In this document: positions 22,374 through 30,093 of the stretch, in pieces
Numbering within the stretch: the stretch's first letter is position 1
Layout of the letters: every line of letters begins with the position of its first letter
Assembly: GCA_902462325.1 (NCBI GenBank)
Contig: CABQBF010000014.1
Span: forward strand, 1 to 30,153
DNA: 30,153 nt
Reading direction: 5' to 3'
DNA from: an uncultured Peptococcaceae bacterium
Lineage (GTDB): Bacteria; Bacillota; Peptococcia; Peptococcales; Peptococcaceae
Program-made: the position numbers and the translations under genes
The notes under the pieces: generated by a model
Databases searched by the model: none
Seen by the model: only the letters and a program-made list of their open reading frames with translations
Told to the model about the DNA's origin: nothing

Positions 22374-25300
22374 ATGGCCAAGAAAAAGAAAACGGATGAA
22401 GAAACCGTAAAGAAAAACACGGCTAATTTCAATAAGTGGCGTAAGGCGAATAAGCAGGCCCCCTATGTACAGTTTGGCACAAAAGGCAGCAATAATTCTA
22501 TACAGAGTGAAACTCCAGCGAAGCAAGCGCAAGCGTATAATGAAGCCTTGAAGCAATCTGCAACAGCCAAGGCAAAAACAAAGCAGGTAATAGCTGCCGC
22601 GCCTGCAAAACGAGCAGAAAGTGTGAAGGATGGTACAGCTATTAATCGCGATATTCGCCCGAAGCTAATTAAAGCAAGTAGTGAATCAGAAAAAGCGAAA
22701 ATAGTAAATCAAGCTATTGGTGACTATCGGGCACAAAAATTGAGACAGTTGTCCGGTGCCGTTCCAAAAATAATTACTCCAAAGGCATTGAAATCGGGTG
22801 GAGAGCAGGGTGTCACCAACTTAGTTCAAGGCTCAAAAGCCGGCGCTTTTTCTAGTGCAATGGATATAGGACGAGCTGGCATAGCTGAAAGTAATCCGTA
22901 TGCGGCTGTGGTAGAAGCTATGGGTTTAGTACGGCCAGGAAATAATGCAGAGATTATGGCCGCGCAGAATGCGGCGTATGGGCAAATTCAGCGCAGGTTG
23001 GCGGCTGAAACAGCACAGAAGCAGCAGGCTATTGCAAATAAATACGGTCCGTTGAGTAAAGGCGAACAGGTTGTGTCTGATGTAGTGTCTAATGCAATTC
23101 CTATGCTGCCCGCAATTGCTGCTGGTGCAGCAACAGGCGGGATAGGTGCGATGGGTGTCATGGGAAACTATGCCCGTGGCCTGGGCGAGATGCAAGCGTT
23201 GAATGATGGCAGTACCTTAGACCAGGCTAGATTATATGGCTTGGGTACGGCGGCATTGGAAACAGGGACGGAAATGTTGGTAGGAGGTATACCAGGATTG
23301 CCCGGTTTGCTCCATCCGGGCAAAGCCTTGGCGAAAGGTATTAAAAACCCTACTTTGCGTAAAGCTACTGAAGCGGGAATTGATATTGCCGGTGAAGGTA
23401 TAGAAGAAGTTATTGCTGAGGGTGTTGACCCATATTTGCAGCGCGGGATTTATAATCCGAATGCGCAAAATGCAACGCTAGAACAGCTTGCTTATGCGGG
23501 TGCATTAGGTATGTTGACATCTGGCGTTATGAAAGGTGCTGCCGGTGCAGCGAGAATGGGGGCCAACGCTGCCATAGAGAGTACGCCAGCATATCAGCAA
23601 AGGCAGCGGATTGAAGAAGCCTGGAACCGTTCCATTGAAGAGAGAGCACAACAGGAAACGCAAAATGCGGCAGGAACAGAGATAATTCAGAATGCGATAG
23701 ACAATACCATCCGGGGCAATCAAAGCCAGCAGACGGCAAATAACGAAGCCGGTAATTTGTCAGGTAAGGTACAAAATGGGAATGCTATGCGGAGTAATGA
23801 GATTGGGCCGAAATTGCAGCGGCCAGTATTAGATATGGCTGAACGTACCATTGAGAATGTAGGGGCGAGAGATGTAAAAGCCTACCAACAGGAGAATCCG
23901 GCAGTACGGCCCATATTCCAAGAGCAGGCCTCTATCCTGTTAAACGATGTAAGAAACGGTATCAAAGGTGGCAGGAATTATAGCTTCAATGCTGAAACCA
24001 GAAACGCACAGGCGCTAGGTACCACAGAACGGCTACAATCGGAACCTATTGAAAAAATGTTGCAGGCAGGTATGGAGTATCCTCAAATAAAGGATGGTCT
24101 ACAGCGCCTGGTGGATGACCATGGACGGGAAAATACGGTTAATGCCAAGCGGGCAGAAATTTTTGTGGCTGATTCTCTGCAGAATGGATACCAAAGTCTG
24201 GATGGTCCTATTCCGGCCAATGAGGAATATTTATATCATGGTATGACAGCCAGCGATTTACAAACGCAGCTACAGAAGCTGGAAAGTCAGATTGAACAGG
24301 CAACAACGGTAGAAGATGCACAGGCGTTGATTGAGCAAGCAAACGGCATCTATAACAGACTGCAATCCATACAACCACAGGAAGCAGTACAGCAGAAAGC
24401 AACCGTTTCTAATCAGCAGCCGGTACAGCAGTTTGTGGACTATGACATAAGCCGGATTTCTCGCGATGCCCGGCAATGGCTGGAACGTGTTGGAAGCGTA
24501 AGCGGCATGAATGTGCGTGTTGTAGATGGACTTCCACACAACGCCAATGGGATGTTTGATGGTGACGGCAATATTGTTTTGGATGGTAACAGCGTAACCA
24601 GCGCTGAAAGTATGCGCAAGGTTCTTGGCCATGAAACCTATCATGCCATGAAAGTTGCCGATGAACACAAAGATTTGCAGGATTTGGCGTGGGAATGGTA
24701 CAGGATGGAGAATCCCAGCGCTACCCAGCAAGATATGCTGAATGAAAAAATAGCGCAGTATGCGGAAAGCGGCATCAATTTGGATAATGACGCGGCATGG
24801 GATGAAATTGGGGCTGAATTTTCAGAAAGGCTGATGGTAGACGAAACAGTGGCAAGGCGGGTGATTGCGGAGCAGCCCAATCTGGCGCAACGTATTTGGA
24901 GAAAAATTCAACAAATTTTACAGCGTTTTACCGGAAAGCTCAGTGCAGTGGAACAACAACAGCGGGAAATTCTGCAGAGAGCTGAGGAAATCTACCGAAG
25001 CGGTCTGCAAAGCATGAAGTATGAAGGTGTGACGCAGGACGGGCAGCAGCGTCGCCAGAAGCAGCCGCAGATGGGTAATGCAGACACTGTTTATACAGAG
25101 GGCGGAGAGAGTTATGCCATAGACACTGCAAATCTAAAAGCGCAGCAGTTGGCGATTATCCAGAACAGCAATCCCATGCAAGATGACTATCATACCGGCA
25201 TTCGCGAAATGGGCGATATCCTGACATTTGAAGAGGCGATACAGGAAGATAACTTCACGCCGGATTATACAGAGCAAGACGCACAGAACGCTTTGCGAAA

Positions 25301-28300
25301 AGGAAAGATTACTATTTACAGTTCTTATCCTATTTCGCAGGGCGTTTTTGTTACGCCGTCAAAAATGGAAGCTCAGAATTATGCTGGCGGCGGTAGGGTG
25401 TACAGCAAGACAGTATCACTTGCAGATGTGGCTTGGATTGATTCGCTGGAAGGGCAATATGCGAAAGTAAACACCGATTCGGGTGTTCGTTATAGTCTGA
25501 ACACTGACCGTTATCAGGAGAATCTTGACCAGTACGGAGCAATCCCGCCTGGTGAAAATCCTGCTGGAAATAATCGTGATGTGCAGGTGCCAAAACAGAC
25601 TAGCGATTTTGACAGGGTACGTGGCTTTACAAATACAGCAATGGAAGCGGAACAGGTGCAGGATAGAACAAGAAGCGGTATTGCCAATGATTTAAAATCA
25701 GACATGCAATTGGGGCGCTTTGTTTATGAACCAACCAGTAATAGAGCGGATTTAGCAACAGCCAATGAACGAATTGCAGAAAACGGTTGGGAAGAAGCAG
25801 GGGAACAACTGCATAAGGCGATTACTTCTGGACAGCGAATTGATTCTAAGGATATTGCCACATTGGAACGCCTAATTCAAGAAGCTCAAAAAGCAGGGGC
25901 CTATGATAAAGCGGTCGATTTTGTTTCTGATTTGGCCATCATTGGAACTGAATCTGGACAAAACATTCAAGCATTGAAAATGCTGAAACGGCTAACGCCG
26001 GAAGGTCAACTGATGGCGCTGAAAAATGCGCAGCGACGGATTAATAATAGCTTAATCAAGAATGGTAGGAGTAGGGTTCCAGAAATCTCTAATGAGACAG
26101 CGCAGGAGTTTTTACAAGCGCGAGGAAATCTGCGGCGCAGTGAAATTTGGGATAGAGAGATTGCCAGAATGGCAAAGCAGACAGAAGGAACATGGCAAGA
26201 TAAACTAGATGCTATTCGTTATACGGCAATGCTTTCTAATCCTCGTACTCATATCCGCAATTTAATTAGTAATGTGGCTATGCAGGCGGCGCGGATTCCA
26301 ACTAATGCAATTTCTGCTGCGCTGGAAGATACGGTATCATTAGCCAATAAAAAGCGGACGGGAATGGAATTAGAACAAAATCATTCCTTGGTGAATAAAA
26401 CAGGTCAAAAGACAAAAGAATTGCGTAAGTATGCGGAACTTGCTTGGAAAACTGATGGTAAGAGAGCTATGCGCAATGTTGGCAATCGTTATGACGATGT
26501 GGCGGGGCAGTTTAATAACGATAGAAGGGTATTTGGCCATTCACCTGCAGGGAATGTGCTGGAACAAGTTGCTGGCAATGGAAAGTTTGCTGTGGGAAAT
26601 GCACTGGATGCAGAAGATATGCTGTTCAAGCATGCTACTTACGTGAATGCATTGGTGGACTATATGAAAGCCAACGGCATTACAACCAGAGATGCGGCTT
26701 TGAATGTGGTAAAACCTAATGGAGCATCCATTGGTAAAGGTATGGAATATGCTGGTTTGCAGGCAAGAAAAGCGACGTTTACGGAAGACAATCGAATGGC
26801 GAAAGCTATTAGCCGGCTTGAAAATACGAATGTTGCTTCAAAAATCGTTGTGGGCGCTGTATTTCCTTTTAAGAAAACGCCTATGAATATCATTACCCGT
26901 GGTGTCGAATATAGCCCGGCAGGGCTGGCAATGACTGGCTATAAGCTATTGGATGTGGTAAGAACTCAGCAGACGAAGAAACGCTATAATGAGGAAACAG
27001 GACGTTATGAGAAAGAAAAAGTTGAAAGAGAATCACGCTATACATTAAACGATGTATTAGAAAGTCTGGCTGCAAATGTAACCGGGAGTGCCTTATTGGC
27101 CGCTGGTATGTATTTGGCAGCGCAAGGCTTGTTGACAACTACCGGCGATGATGACGATAGTAGAAAGGCAAGATATGATTCGCAAATGGGCGACCAGAAT
27201 TTTGCTGTTCGTGACCCAGAAACAGGCGCCACCTATACAATAGACTGGCTATCGCCGTCTGCTATGCCTTTATTGACTGGTGTAGAGGTATATAATCAAC
27301 TGTTTAGCGGAAAATATGATGAAACGGACGAAACGGTGTTGGCTAGAGCTATCAGTGCTGCAGGAAAGATTGCAGACCCAGTATTTGAGATGAGTTGCAT
27401 GCAAGGTGTAGCGTCGGCAGTAGCTAGTTATAGTGGTAATGCAGGAGATATTGCTTCTACCTTGGCAGCAAATGTTGCTACAAGCTATGCAGGCCAGTTT
27501 ATTCCATCTCCGATTGGGGCAGTTGCCCGTGTTATTGATGACACGGTGCGCAGCAGTTATGCTTCAAAGGATAGTCCGTACACGAAAACCGGCGAATCCT
27601 TCCTGCGGCAGCAGCGCAGCAAAATTCCTGTATTGTCGCAACAAAATGAGGCCAGTATTGATGTATGGGGCAATGAGCGCAAGCGGGAATCTGCCGGAGA
27701 TGAAGCAGGGGATATCGCGATGCGTGTGATTCATAATTTTATCAATCCCGGTACCTACAGCAGCAACAAGCGCACGGCACTGGATGAAGAATTGACAAAA
27801 TTGTATGAACAGACAGGCGAAAGCGGTGTATTGCCGGCAACAGCCAAAAGTTCGTTGGAATACGGCGGAAAAACATATTCTATGACACCTGCTGAGTATT
27901 CAAAATTTGCTAGGACAAAAGGGAAAAGCGCCCAGAAATTCATCATGGATTATATGAATAGCTCCTGGTATCAGCAAATGAGTGTGGAGGAACGAGCTGA
28001 CACTATCAAAGATATGTATGAATTGGCCAATTACAAAGCAAAGAAAGAAATGCTGGATGGTCGCGGCGTGAAATATGAAAACAGTACTTATGAAAAAGTG
28101 CTGCAGTCGGGGACAAGCCCCGGAAAGTATTATAGTGCCAGAAAAGCATTATACAATGTCTTTGATTATGATACATCGGTGGAGGTTCTAAATAAACTAA
28201 AAGAACTGAATATGTCTACAACAGATTTTGCAAAAGCCAGCATTGTTGCATATCAAACGAAATCAGATGTCAATGCAAAAGGCAATTCAGTTACGAAAGG

Positions 28301-28436
28301 TCCGGGCAGCAAAAAGAATAAATTTCTTGTAAAAGGAAAGGAAATGGGCTTAACTGCTGACCAGGCAGCATATGTTTATGAAATGCAATCTGCGGCACGA
28401 ATGAACTTGAATAGATGGGCAAATGTTGATTTGTAA
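22374..28436 (+). CDS. Giant polyvalent virion protein with zincin and ART-like segments, 2020 aa
   Basis: Starts after AGGAGGGCTGTGT; the only 2000-residue protein in the window. N-terminus basic (KKKKTDEETVKK). Residues about 180-400 are Ala/Gly-rich and partly hydrophobic (SNAIPMLPAIAAGAATGGIG; LAYAGALGMLTSGVMKGAAG), fitting a channel-forming ejection region. H753-E754-x-x-H757 in VLGHETYHAMKV is a metallopeptidase site, with E811 or E815 (WDEIGAEFSE) as third ligand. Residues about 933-1035 (NPMQDDYHTGIREMGDI, YSSYPISQGVFVTPSKMEAQ, DVAWIDSLEGQYA) match a segment of phage polyvalent proteins resembling ADP-ribosyltransferases. The remaining C-terminal part has LPD-like blocks (VFGHSPAGNVLEQVAGNGKF; LARAISAAGKIADPVFEM). 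It probably enters the host with the DNA and may act there on the envelope or host proteins. Confidence 0.8.
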   Translation: MAKKKKTDEETVKKNTANFNKWRKANKQAPYVQFGTKGSNNSIQSETPAKQAQAYNEALKQSATAKAKTKQVIAAAPAKRAESVKDGTAINRDIRPKLIKASSESEKAKIVNQAIGDYRAQKLRQLSGAVPKIITPKALKSGGEQGVTNLVQGSKAGAFSSAMDIGRAGIAESNPYAAVVEAMGLVRPGNNAEIMAAQNAAYGQIQRRLAAETAQKQQAIANKYGPLSKGEQVVSDVVSNAIPMLPAIAAGAATGGIGAMGVMGNYARGLGEMQALNDGSTLDQARLYGLGTAALETGTEMLVGGIPGLPGLLHPGKALAKGIKNPTLRKATEAGIDIAGEGIEEVIAEGVDPYLQRGIYNPNAQNATLEQLAYAGALGMLTSGVMKGAAGAARMGANAAIESTPAYQQRQRIEEAWNRSIEERAQQETQNAAGTEIIQNAIDNTIRGNQSQQTANNEAGNLSGKVQNGNAMRSNEIGPKLQRPVLDMAERTIENVGARDVKAYQQENPAVRPIFQEQASILLNDVRNGIKGGRNYSFNAETRNAQALGTTERLQSEPIEKMLQAGMEYPQIKDGLQRLVDDHGRENTVNAKRAEIFVADSLQNGYQSLDGPIPANEEYLYHGMTASDLQTQLQKLESQIEQATTVEDAQALIEQANGIYNRLQSIQPQEAVQQKATVSNQQPVQQFVDYDISRISRDARQWLERVGSVSGMNVRVVDGLPHNANGMFDGDGNIVLDGNSVTSAESMRKVLGHETYHAMKVADEHKDLQDLAWEWYRMENPSATQQDMLNEKIAQYAESGINLDNDAAWDEIGAEFSERLMVDETVARRVIAEQPNLAQRIWRKIQQILQRFTGKLSAVEQQQREILQRAEEIYRSGLQSMKYEGVTQDGQQRRQKQPQMGNADTVYTEGGESYAIDTANLKAQQLAIIQNSNPMQDDYHTGIREMGDILTFEEAIQEDNFTPDYTEQDAQNALRKGKITIYSSYPISQGVFVTPSKMEAQNYAGGGRVYSKTVSLADVAWIDSLEGQYAKVNTDSGVRYSLNTDRYQENLDQYGAIPPGENPAGNNRDVQVPKQTSDFDRVRGFTNTAMEAEQVQDRTRSGIANDLKSDMQLGRFVYEPTSNRADLATANERIAENGWEEAGEQLHKAITSGQRIDSKDIATLERLIQEAQKAGAYDKAVDFVSDLAIIGTESGQNIQALKMLKRLTPEGQLMALKNAQRRINNSLIKNGRSRVPEISNETAQEFLQARGNLRRSEIWDREIARMAKQTEGTWQDKLDAIRYTAMLSNPRTHIRNLISNVAMQAARIPTNAISAALEDTVSLANKKRTGMELEQNHSLVNKTGQKTKELRKYAELAWKTDGKRAMRNVGNRYDDVAGQFNNDRRVFGHSPAGNVLEQVAGNGKFAVGNALDAEDMLFKHATYVNALVDYMKANGITTRDAALNVVKPNGASIGKGMEYAGLQARKATFTEDNRMAKAISRLENTNVASKIVVGAVFPFKKTPMNIITRGVEYSPAGLAMTGYKLLDVVRTQQTKKRYNEETGRYEKEKVERESRYTLNDVLESLAANVTGSALLAAGMYLAAQGLLTTTGDDDDSRKARYDSQMGDQNFAVRDPETGATYTIDWLSPSAMPLLTGVEVYNQLFSGKYDETDETVLARAISAAGKIADPVFEMSCMQGVASAVASYSGNAGDIASTLAANVATSYAGQFIPSPIGAVARVIDDTVRSSYASKDSPYTKTGESFLRQQRSKIPVLSQQNEASIDVWGNERKRESAGDEAGDIAMRVIHNFINPGTYSSNKRTALDEELTKLYEQTGESGVLPATAKSSLEYGGKTYSMTPAEYSKFARTKGKSAQKFIMDYMNSSWYQQMSVEERADTIKDMYELANYKAKKEMLDGRGVKYENSTYEKVLQSGTSPGKYYSARKALYNVFDYDTSVEVLNKLKELNMSTTDFAKASIVAYQTKSDVNAKGNSVTKGPGSKKNKFLVKGKEMGLTADQAAYVYEMQSAARMNLNRWANVDL

Positions 28437-28489
28437 AATTTTTATTTCTGGAAAGGCGGTGATGCGTATGCTTGTGGTGAAAGAAAAGA

Positions 28490-28518
28490 TTGTAGAACAC
28501 ATGATTGTGTGATAGAAT
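28490..28518 (+). promoter_or_regulatory. Promoter of peptide module 2
   Basis: TTGTAG (28490-28495), 17 bases, TAGAAT (28513-28518). The spacer holds ACACA-TGAT-TGTGT, a perfect inverted repeat that could be an operator; the identical 16-base spacer stretch recurs in module 3. Predicted start near 28525. The gap 28437-28872 is otherwise filled by the module. Confidence 0.72.
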
Positions 28519-28594
28519 AGAAACAGAGAGTAGTCACGCTGTTTTGTTCAGCGCATGACGGTATGGACGGCTTGCCCTTTAAGGGGGGATAGTC

Positions 28595-28684
28595 ATGGTG
28601 ACATGGGACGCTTTAACGTGTTTGTTTACGTTTGGCTTACTCGTTGTCGGGATTATCGCCTTGGACAAGAGTAAGAAAAAGTAG
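28595..28684 (+). CDS. Holin-like (Hol_Tox-type) membrane peptide, copy 2, 29 aa
   Basis: ATG 28595 follows AAGGGGGGATAGTC. The peptide opens MVTWDALTCLFTFGLLVVG and ends in a DKSKKK tail: a single hydrophobic helix followed by a basic end. The pattern MVTW(D/E)AL..F.FGL fits the putative holin-like toxin family of Bacillota. It lies on a transcript with its own promoter and terminator, and a predicted antisense RNA starts behind it. This is the best-preserved of the three copies. Family membership is by pattern reading; toxicity is not shown. Confidence 0.78.
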   Translation: MVTWDALTCLFTFGLLVVGIIALDKSKKK

Positions 28685-28692
28685 TTTTTTGA

Positions 28693-28785
28693 AATAAAAA
28701 ATTACTCCCGTCTGCCCTGAGAAAGTTGACGGGAGCAATCCACTAAAACGATTATGAGGGTAAGCCGTTCGGCTACTCTCTTTAT
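28693..28785 (-). ncRNA. Predicted antisense RNA of peptide module 2
   Basis: Minus-strand transcript from the promoter at 28792-28820 (start near 28785) to a hairpin formed by 28705-28712 and 28728-28735 (8-bp perfect stem, 15-base loop), followed on that strand by a T-rich tract (complement of AAATAAAAAATTA, 28692-28704). About 93 nt, complementary to the 3' untranslated part of the peptide mRNA. Confidence 0.7.
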
Positions 28786-28791
28786 ATCTAT

Positions 28792-28820
28792 ATCCTAACA
28801 TACTGAAAAATATTCGTCAA
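28792..28820 (-). promoter_or_regulatory. Antisense promoter of peptide module 2
   Basis: Minus strand: TTGACG (28815-28820), exactly 17 bases, TAGGAT (28792-28797), close to a sigma-A consensus. The same boxes and spacing recur in module 3 and, slightly diverged, in module 1. Confidence 0.78.
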
Positions 28821-28850
28821 GCGTTTGCCAAAAGGTAAGCGCTTTTTCTT
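28820..28850 (+). terminator. Terminator of peptide module 2
   Basis: AGCGTTTGCC, AAAA loop, GGTAAGCGCT (10-bp stem with G-U pairs), then TTTTCTT. It ends 23 bases before the next gene start and abuts the antisense -35 box. Confidence 0.85.
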
Positions 28851-28872
28851 ATGCCAAAGGGGGTGGTAGTGT

Positions 28873-29154
28873 GTGACATTGCAAGAATTGCTGCCGTATA
28901 TCACGGTGGCGTTAGCCTTGCTGACCTTTTTTCTGGGAAGGATATCAGTTAGCAAGGATGAAGGCAAGCGAGATGGAGCCATGCTGACAGAAATCGGCTA
29001 TGTAAAGTCAGGGATAGATGATATCAAACGCTGGCAGCGGGAACAGGAGCTGCAGAGTATAGATATTTTGTCCAGGCTTAGCGCAGTAGAACAGTCAGCC
29101 AAGCAGGCCCATCACAGAATTGATGAAATCCGCGAACATTGCTGCGGAGACTAA
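28873..29154 (+). CDS. One-TM coiled-coil protein of the lysis region (XhlA/holin-accessory-like), 93 aa
   Basis: GTG 28873 is the start, preceded by AAAGGGGGTGG. The N-terminus (VTLQELLPYITVALALLTFFLG, shown in part) is one membrane helix; the rest is a charged helical domain with heptad-like spacing (SIDILSRLSAVEQSAKQAHHRIDEIREH). This is the layout of XhlA/hemolysin-type accessory proteins in Bacillota lysis cassettes. It lies 3' of module 2 and upstream of a holin, so a role in lysis control or holin anchoring is likely; spanin-like function is less likely. Confidence 0.7.
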   Translation: MTLQELLPYITVALALLTFFLGRISVSKDEGKRDGAMLTEIGYVKSGIDDIKRWQREQELQSIDILSRLSAVEQSAKQAHHRIDEIREHCCGD

Positions 29155-29184
29155 AATTTAAAAATTAAAGGGAGAGAATGAAAA

Positions 29185-29499
29185 ATGACAACAATCAAAC
29201 ACAACAAATATGACAATGCAGGGAATGTAATCGGTACGTTTGACGTAGAGGTAAAACCATCCAACGAAACAAAAACAGACATTTACATTACAGATGAATT
29301 TCTGCGGAATACCGCTAAACGGATGGGGCGAAATACAGCGTCTGAGAGCAACTACAGCAGCTACGAAAAAGCGGTATGGTACAAGCCGGACCATGGTGAA
29401 GCGGTACGCATTAAACGGATGGAATGCAAGAAGCGCGGGGAAAAGCTGGATGTTACCTTCACCCGTTTAGATGACAAGAAAATCTATATCACACTGTAA
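29185..29499 (+). CDS. Hypothetical late protein, 104 aa
   Basis: ATG 29185 follows AAAGGGAGAGAATG. Soluble, basic, beta-rich protein: MTTIKHNKYDNAGNVIGTFD, then a helical RNTAKRMGRNTASESNYSSY, and a C-terminal beta part (DVTFTRLDDKKIYITL). No membrane segment and no recognised family. It sits inside the lysis region between the coiled-coil protein and the holin; a host takeover or virion accessory role cannot be told from sequence. Confidence 0.65.
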   Translation: MTTIKHNKYDNAGNVIGTFDVEVKPSNETKTDIYITDEFLRNTAKRMGRNTASESNYSSYEKAVWYKPDHGEAVRIKRMECKKRGEKLDVTFTRLDDKKIYITL

Positions 29500-29553
29500 T
29501 CAATCCAGGGTGCTGGCGTTATGCTGGCGCCCTTTACGTTTGGAGGTGTAAAA

Positions 29554-29757
29554 GTGGACAAGAAGCTTGTAAACTGGATGAAAGCGGCAGGTGTGCGGGC
29601 CGTTAAGACGGTAGCTCAAACGGCAGTAGCAACCATCGGAACCGCTGCGGTAATGGATGAAGTAAACTGGATGATGGTAGGCAGTGCAGCGCTATTGGCG
29701 GGTGTGTTATCACTCCTGACATCTGTAGCTGGTTTACCGGAATTGTCTGACGAATAG
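29554..29757 (+). CDS. Phage holin, r1t-like, 67 aa
   Basis: GTG 29554 (VDKKLVNWMKAAGVRAVKT) is chosen because GGAGG (29542-29546) lies 7 bases upstream; the ATG at 29521 has no site and its extra residues do not fit the family. The protein has an amphipathic N-terminus, two hydrophobic stretches (AQTAVATIGTAAV; MMVGSAALLAGVLSLLTSVAG) and ends PELSDE, closely matching the r1t/phage_r1t_holin pattern 'INW..VGSASLLAGVLSLLTSLAGLPE'. It makes the membrane lesion that releases endolysin. Module 3 and a probable endolysin gene follow. Confidence 0.88.
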   Translation: MDKKLVNWMKAAGVRAVKTVAQTAVATIGTAAVMDEVNWMMVGSAALLAGVLSLLTSVAGLPELSDE

Positions 29758-29760
29758 TTA

Positions 29761-29789
29761 TTGTAGAACACATGATTGTGTGGTATAAT
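29761..29789 (+). promoter_or_regulatory. Promoter of peptide module 3
   Basis: TTGTAG (29761-29766), 17 bases, TATAAT (29784-29789), the strongest of the three sense promoters. Its spacer repeats the ACACA-TGAT-TGTGT palindrome of module 2. It begins 4 bases after the holin stop; predicted start near 29796. The gap 29758-30093 contains only this module. Confidence 0.78.
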
Positions 29790-29846
29790 CTGAAACAGAG
29801 TTGTCGCTTGGCGGTTAGTCACTTCCTGAAAAGGAGGTGATGCCTT

Positions 29847-29921
29847 ATGGTAACATGGACAGAACTGTTTACGTTTTGTTTGGTACTGATAGGCTTAGCT
29901 TCCTTGTTTCGTAACAAGTAG
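29847..29921 (+). CDS. Holin-like (Hol_Tox-type) membrane peptide, copy 3, 24 aa
   Basis: ATG 29847 follows AAAAGGAGGTGATGCCT, the strongest ribosome binding site of the three copies. The peptide opens MVTWTELFTFCLVLIGLAS and ends FRNK: same MVTW start, hydrophobic helix and short basic tail as copy 2. It stands between the holin and the presumed endolysin gene on its own promoter. A membrane-damaging peptide restrained by an antisense RNA is the family-based interpretation; involvement in lysis is an alternative. Confidence 0.78.
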   Translation: MVTWTELFTFCLVLIGLASLFRNK

Positions 29922-29929
29922 AAAGCAAT

Positions 29930-30010
29930 AAAAAATGCCGCCCTTAGTAGGACGGCCAAACCGTAAATTTTCGGACTAACCGCCTCGCTAAAAGCGGCAA
30001 CTCCTTTTAT
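29930..30010 (-). ncRNA. Predicted antisense RNA of peptide module 3
   Basis: Minus-strand transcript from the promoter at 30017-30045 (start near 30010) to a hairpin of 29937-29944 and 29949-29956 with a 4-base loop. One pair is G-U on the minus strand but C-A mismatched on the plus strand, so the stem is sound only as minus-strand RNA. It is followed by a T-run (complement of AATAAAAAAT). About 81 nt. Confidence 0.7.
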
Positions 30011-30016
30011 ATGTAT

Positions 30017-30045
30017 ATCCTACCACAGAGAAAAATATTCGTCAA
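30017..30045 (-). promoter_or_regulatory. Antisense promoter of peptide module 3
   Basis: Minus strand: TTGACG (30040-30045), 17 bases, TAGGAT (30017-30022), identical boxes and spacing to module 2 although the spacer sequence differs in part. Confidence 0.78.
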
Positions 30046-30074
30046 GCGCTTGCCGGAAGGTGAGCGTTATTTTT
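30045..30074 (+). terminator. Terminator of peptide module 3
   Basis: AGCGCTTGCC, GGAA loop, GGTGAGCGTT (10-bp stem with G-U pairs), then ATTTTT. It lies 20 bases before the GTG of the last, partial gene. Confidence 0.82.
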
Positions 30075-30093
30075 ATGTGAAGGAAGTGGAAAA

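Noticed and set aside
28468..28512. 14-codon frame (MLVVKEKIVEHMIV) with a good GGAAAGGCGGTGATGC ribosome binding site just after the giant gene
   Set aside because: It runs through the module 2 promoter and has no hydrophobic helix; more likely a remnant of a peptide gene start or chance. It is not listed as a gene.
29514..29535. Possible terminator hairpin GGGTGCTGGCG...GCGCCC before the holin gene
   Set aside because: The stem is imperfect and the following bases (TTTACGTTT) are not a proper T-run; it overlaps the holin ribosome binding region and may be only a repeat of the GCTGGCG sequence.
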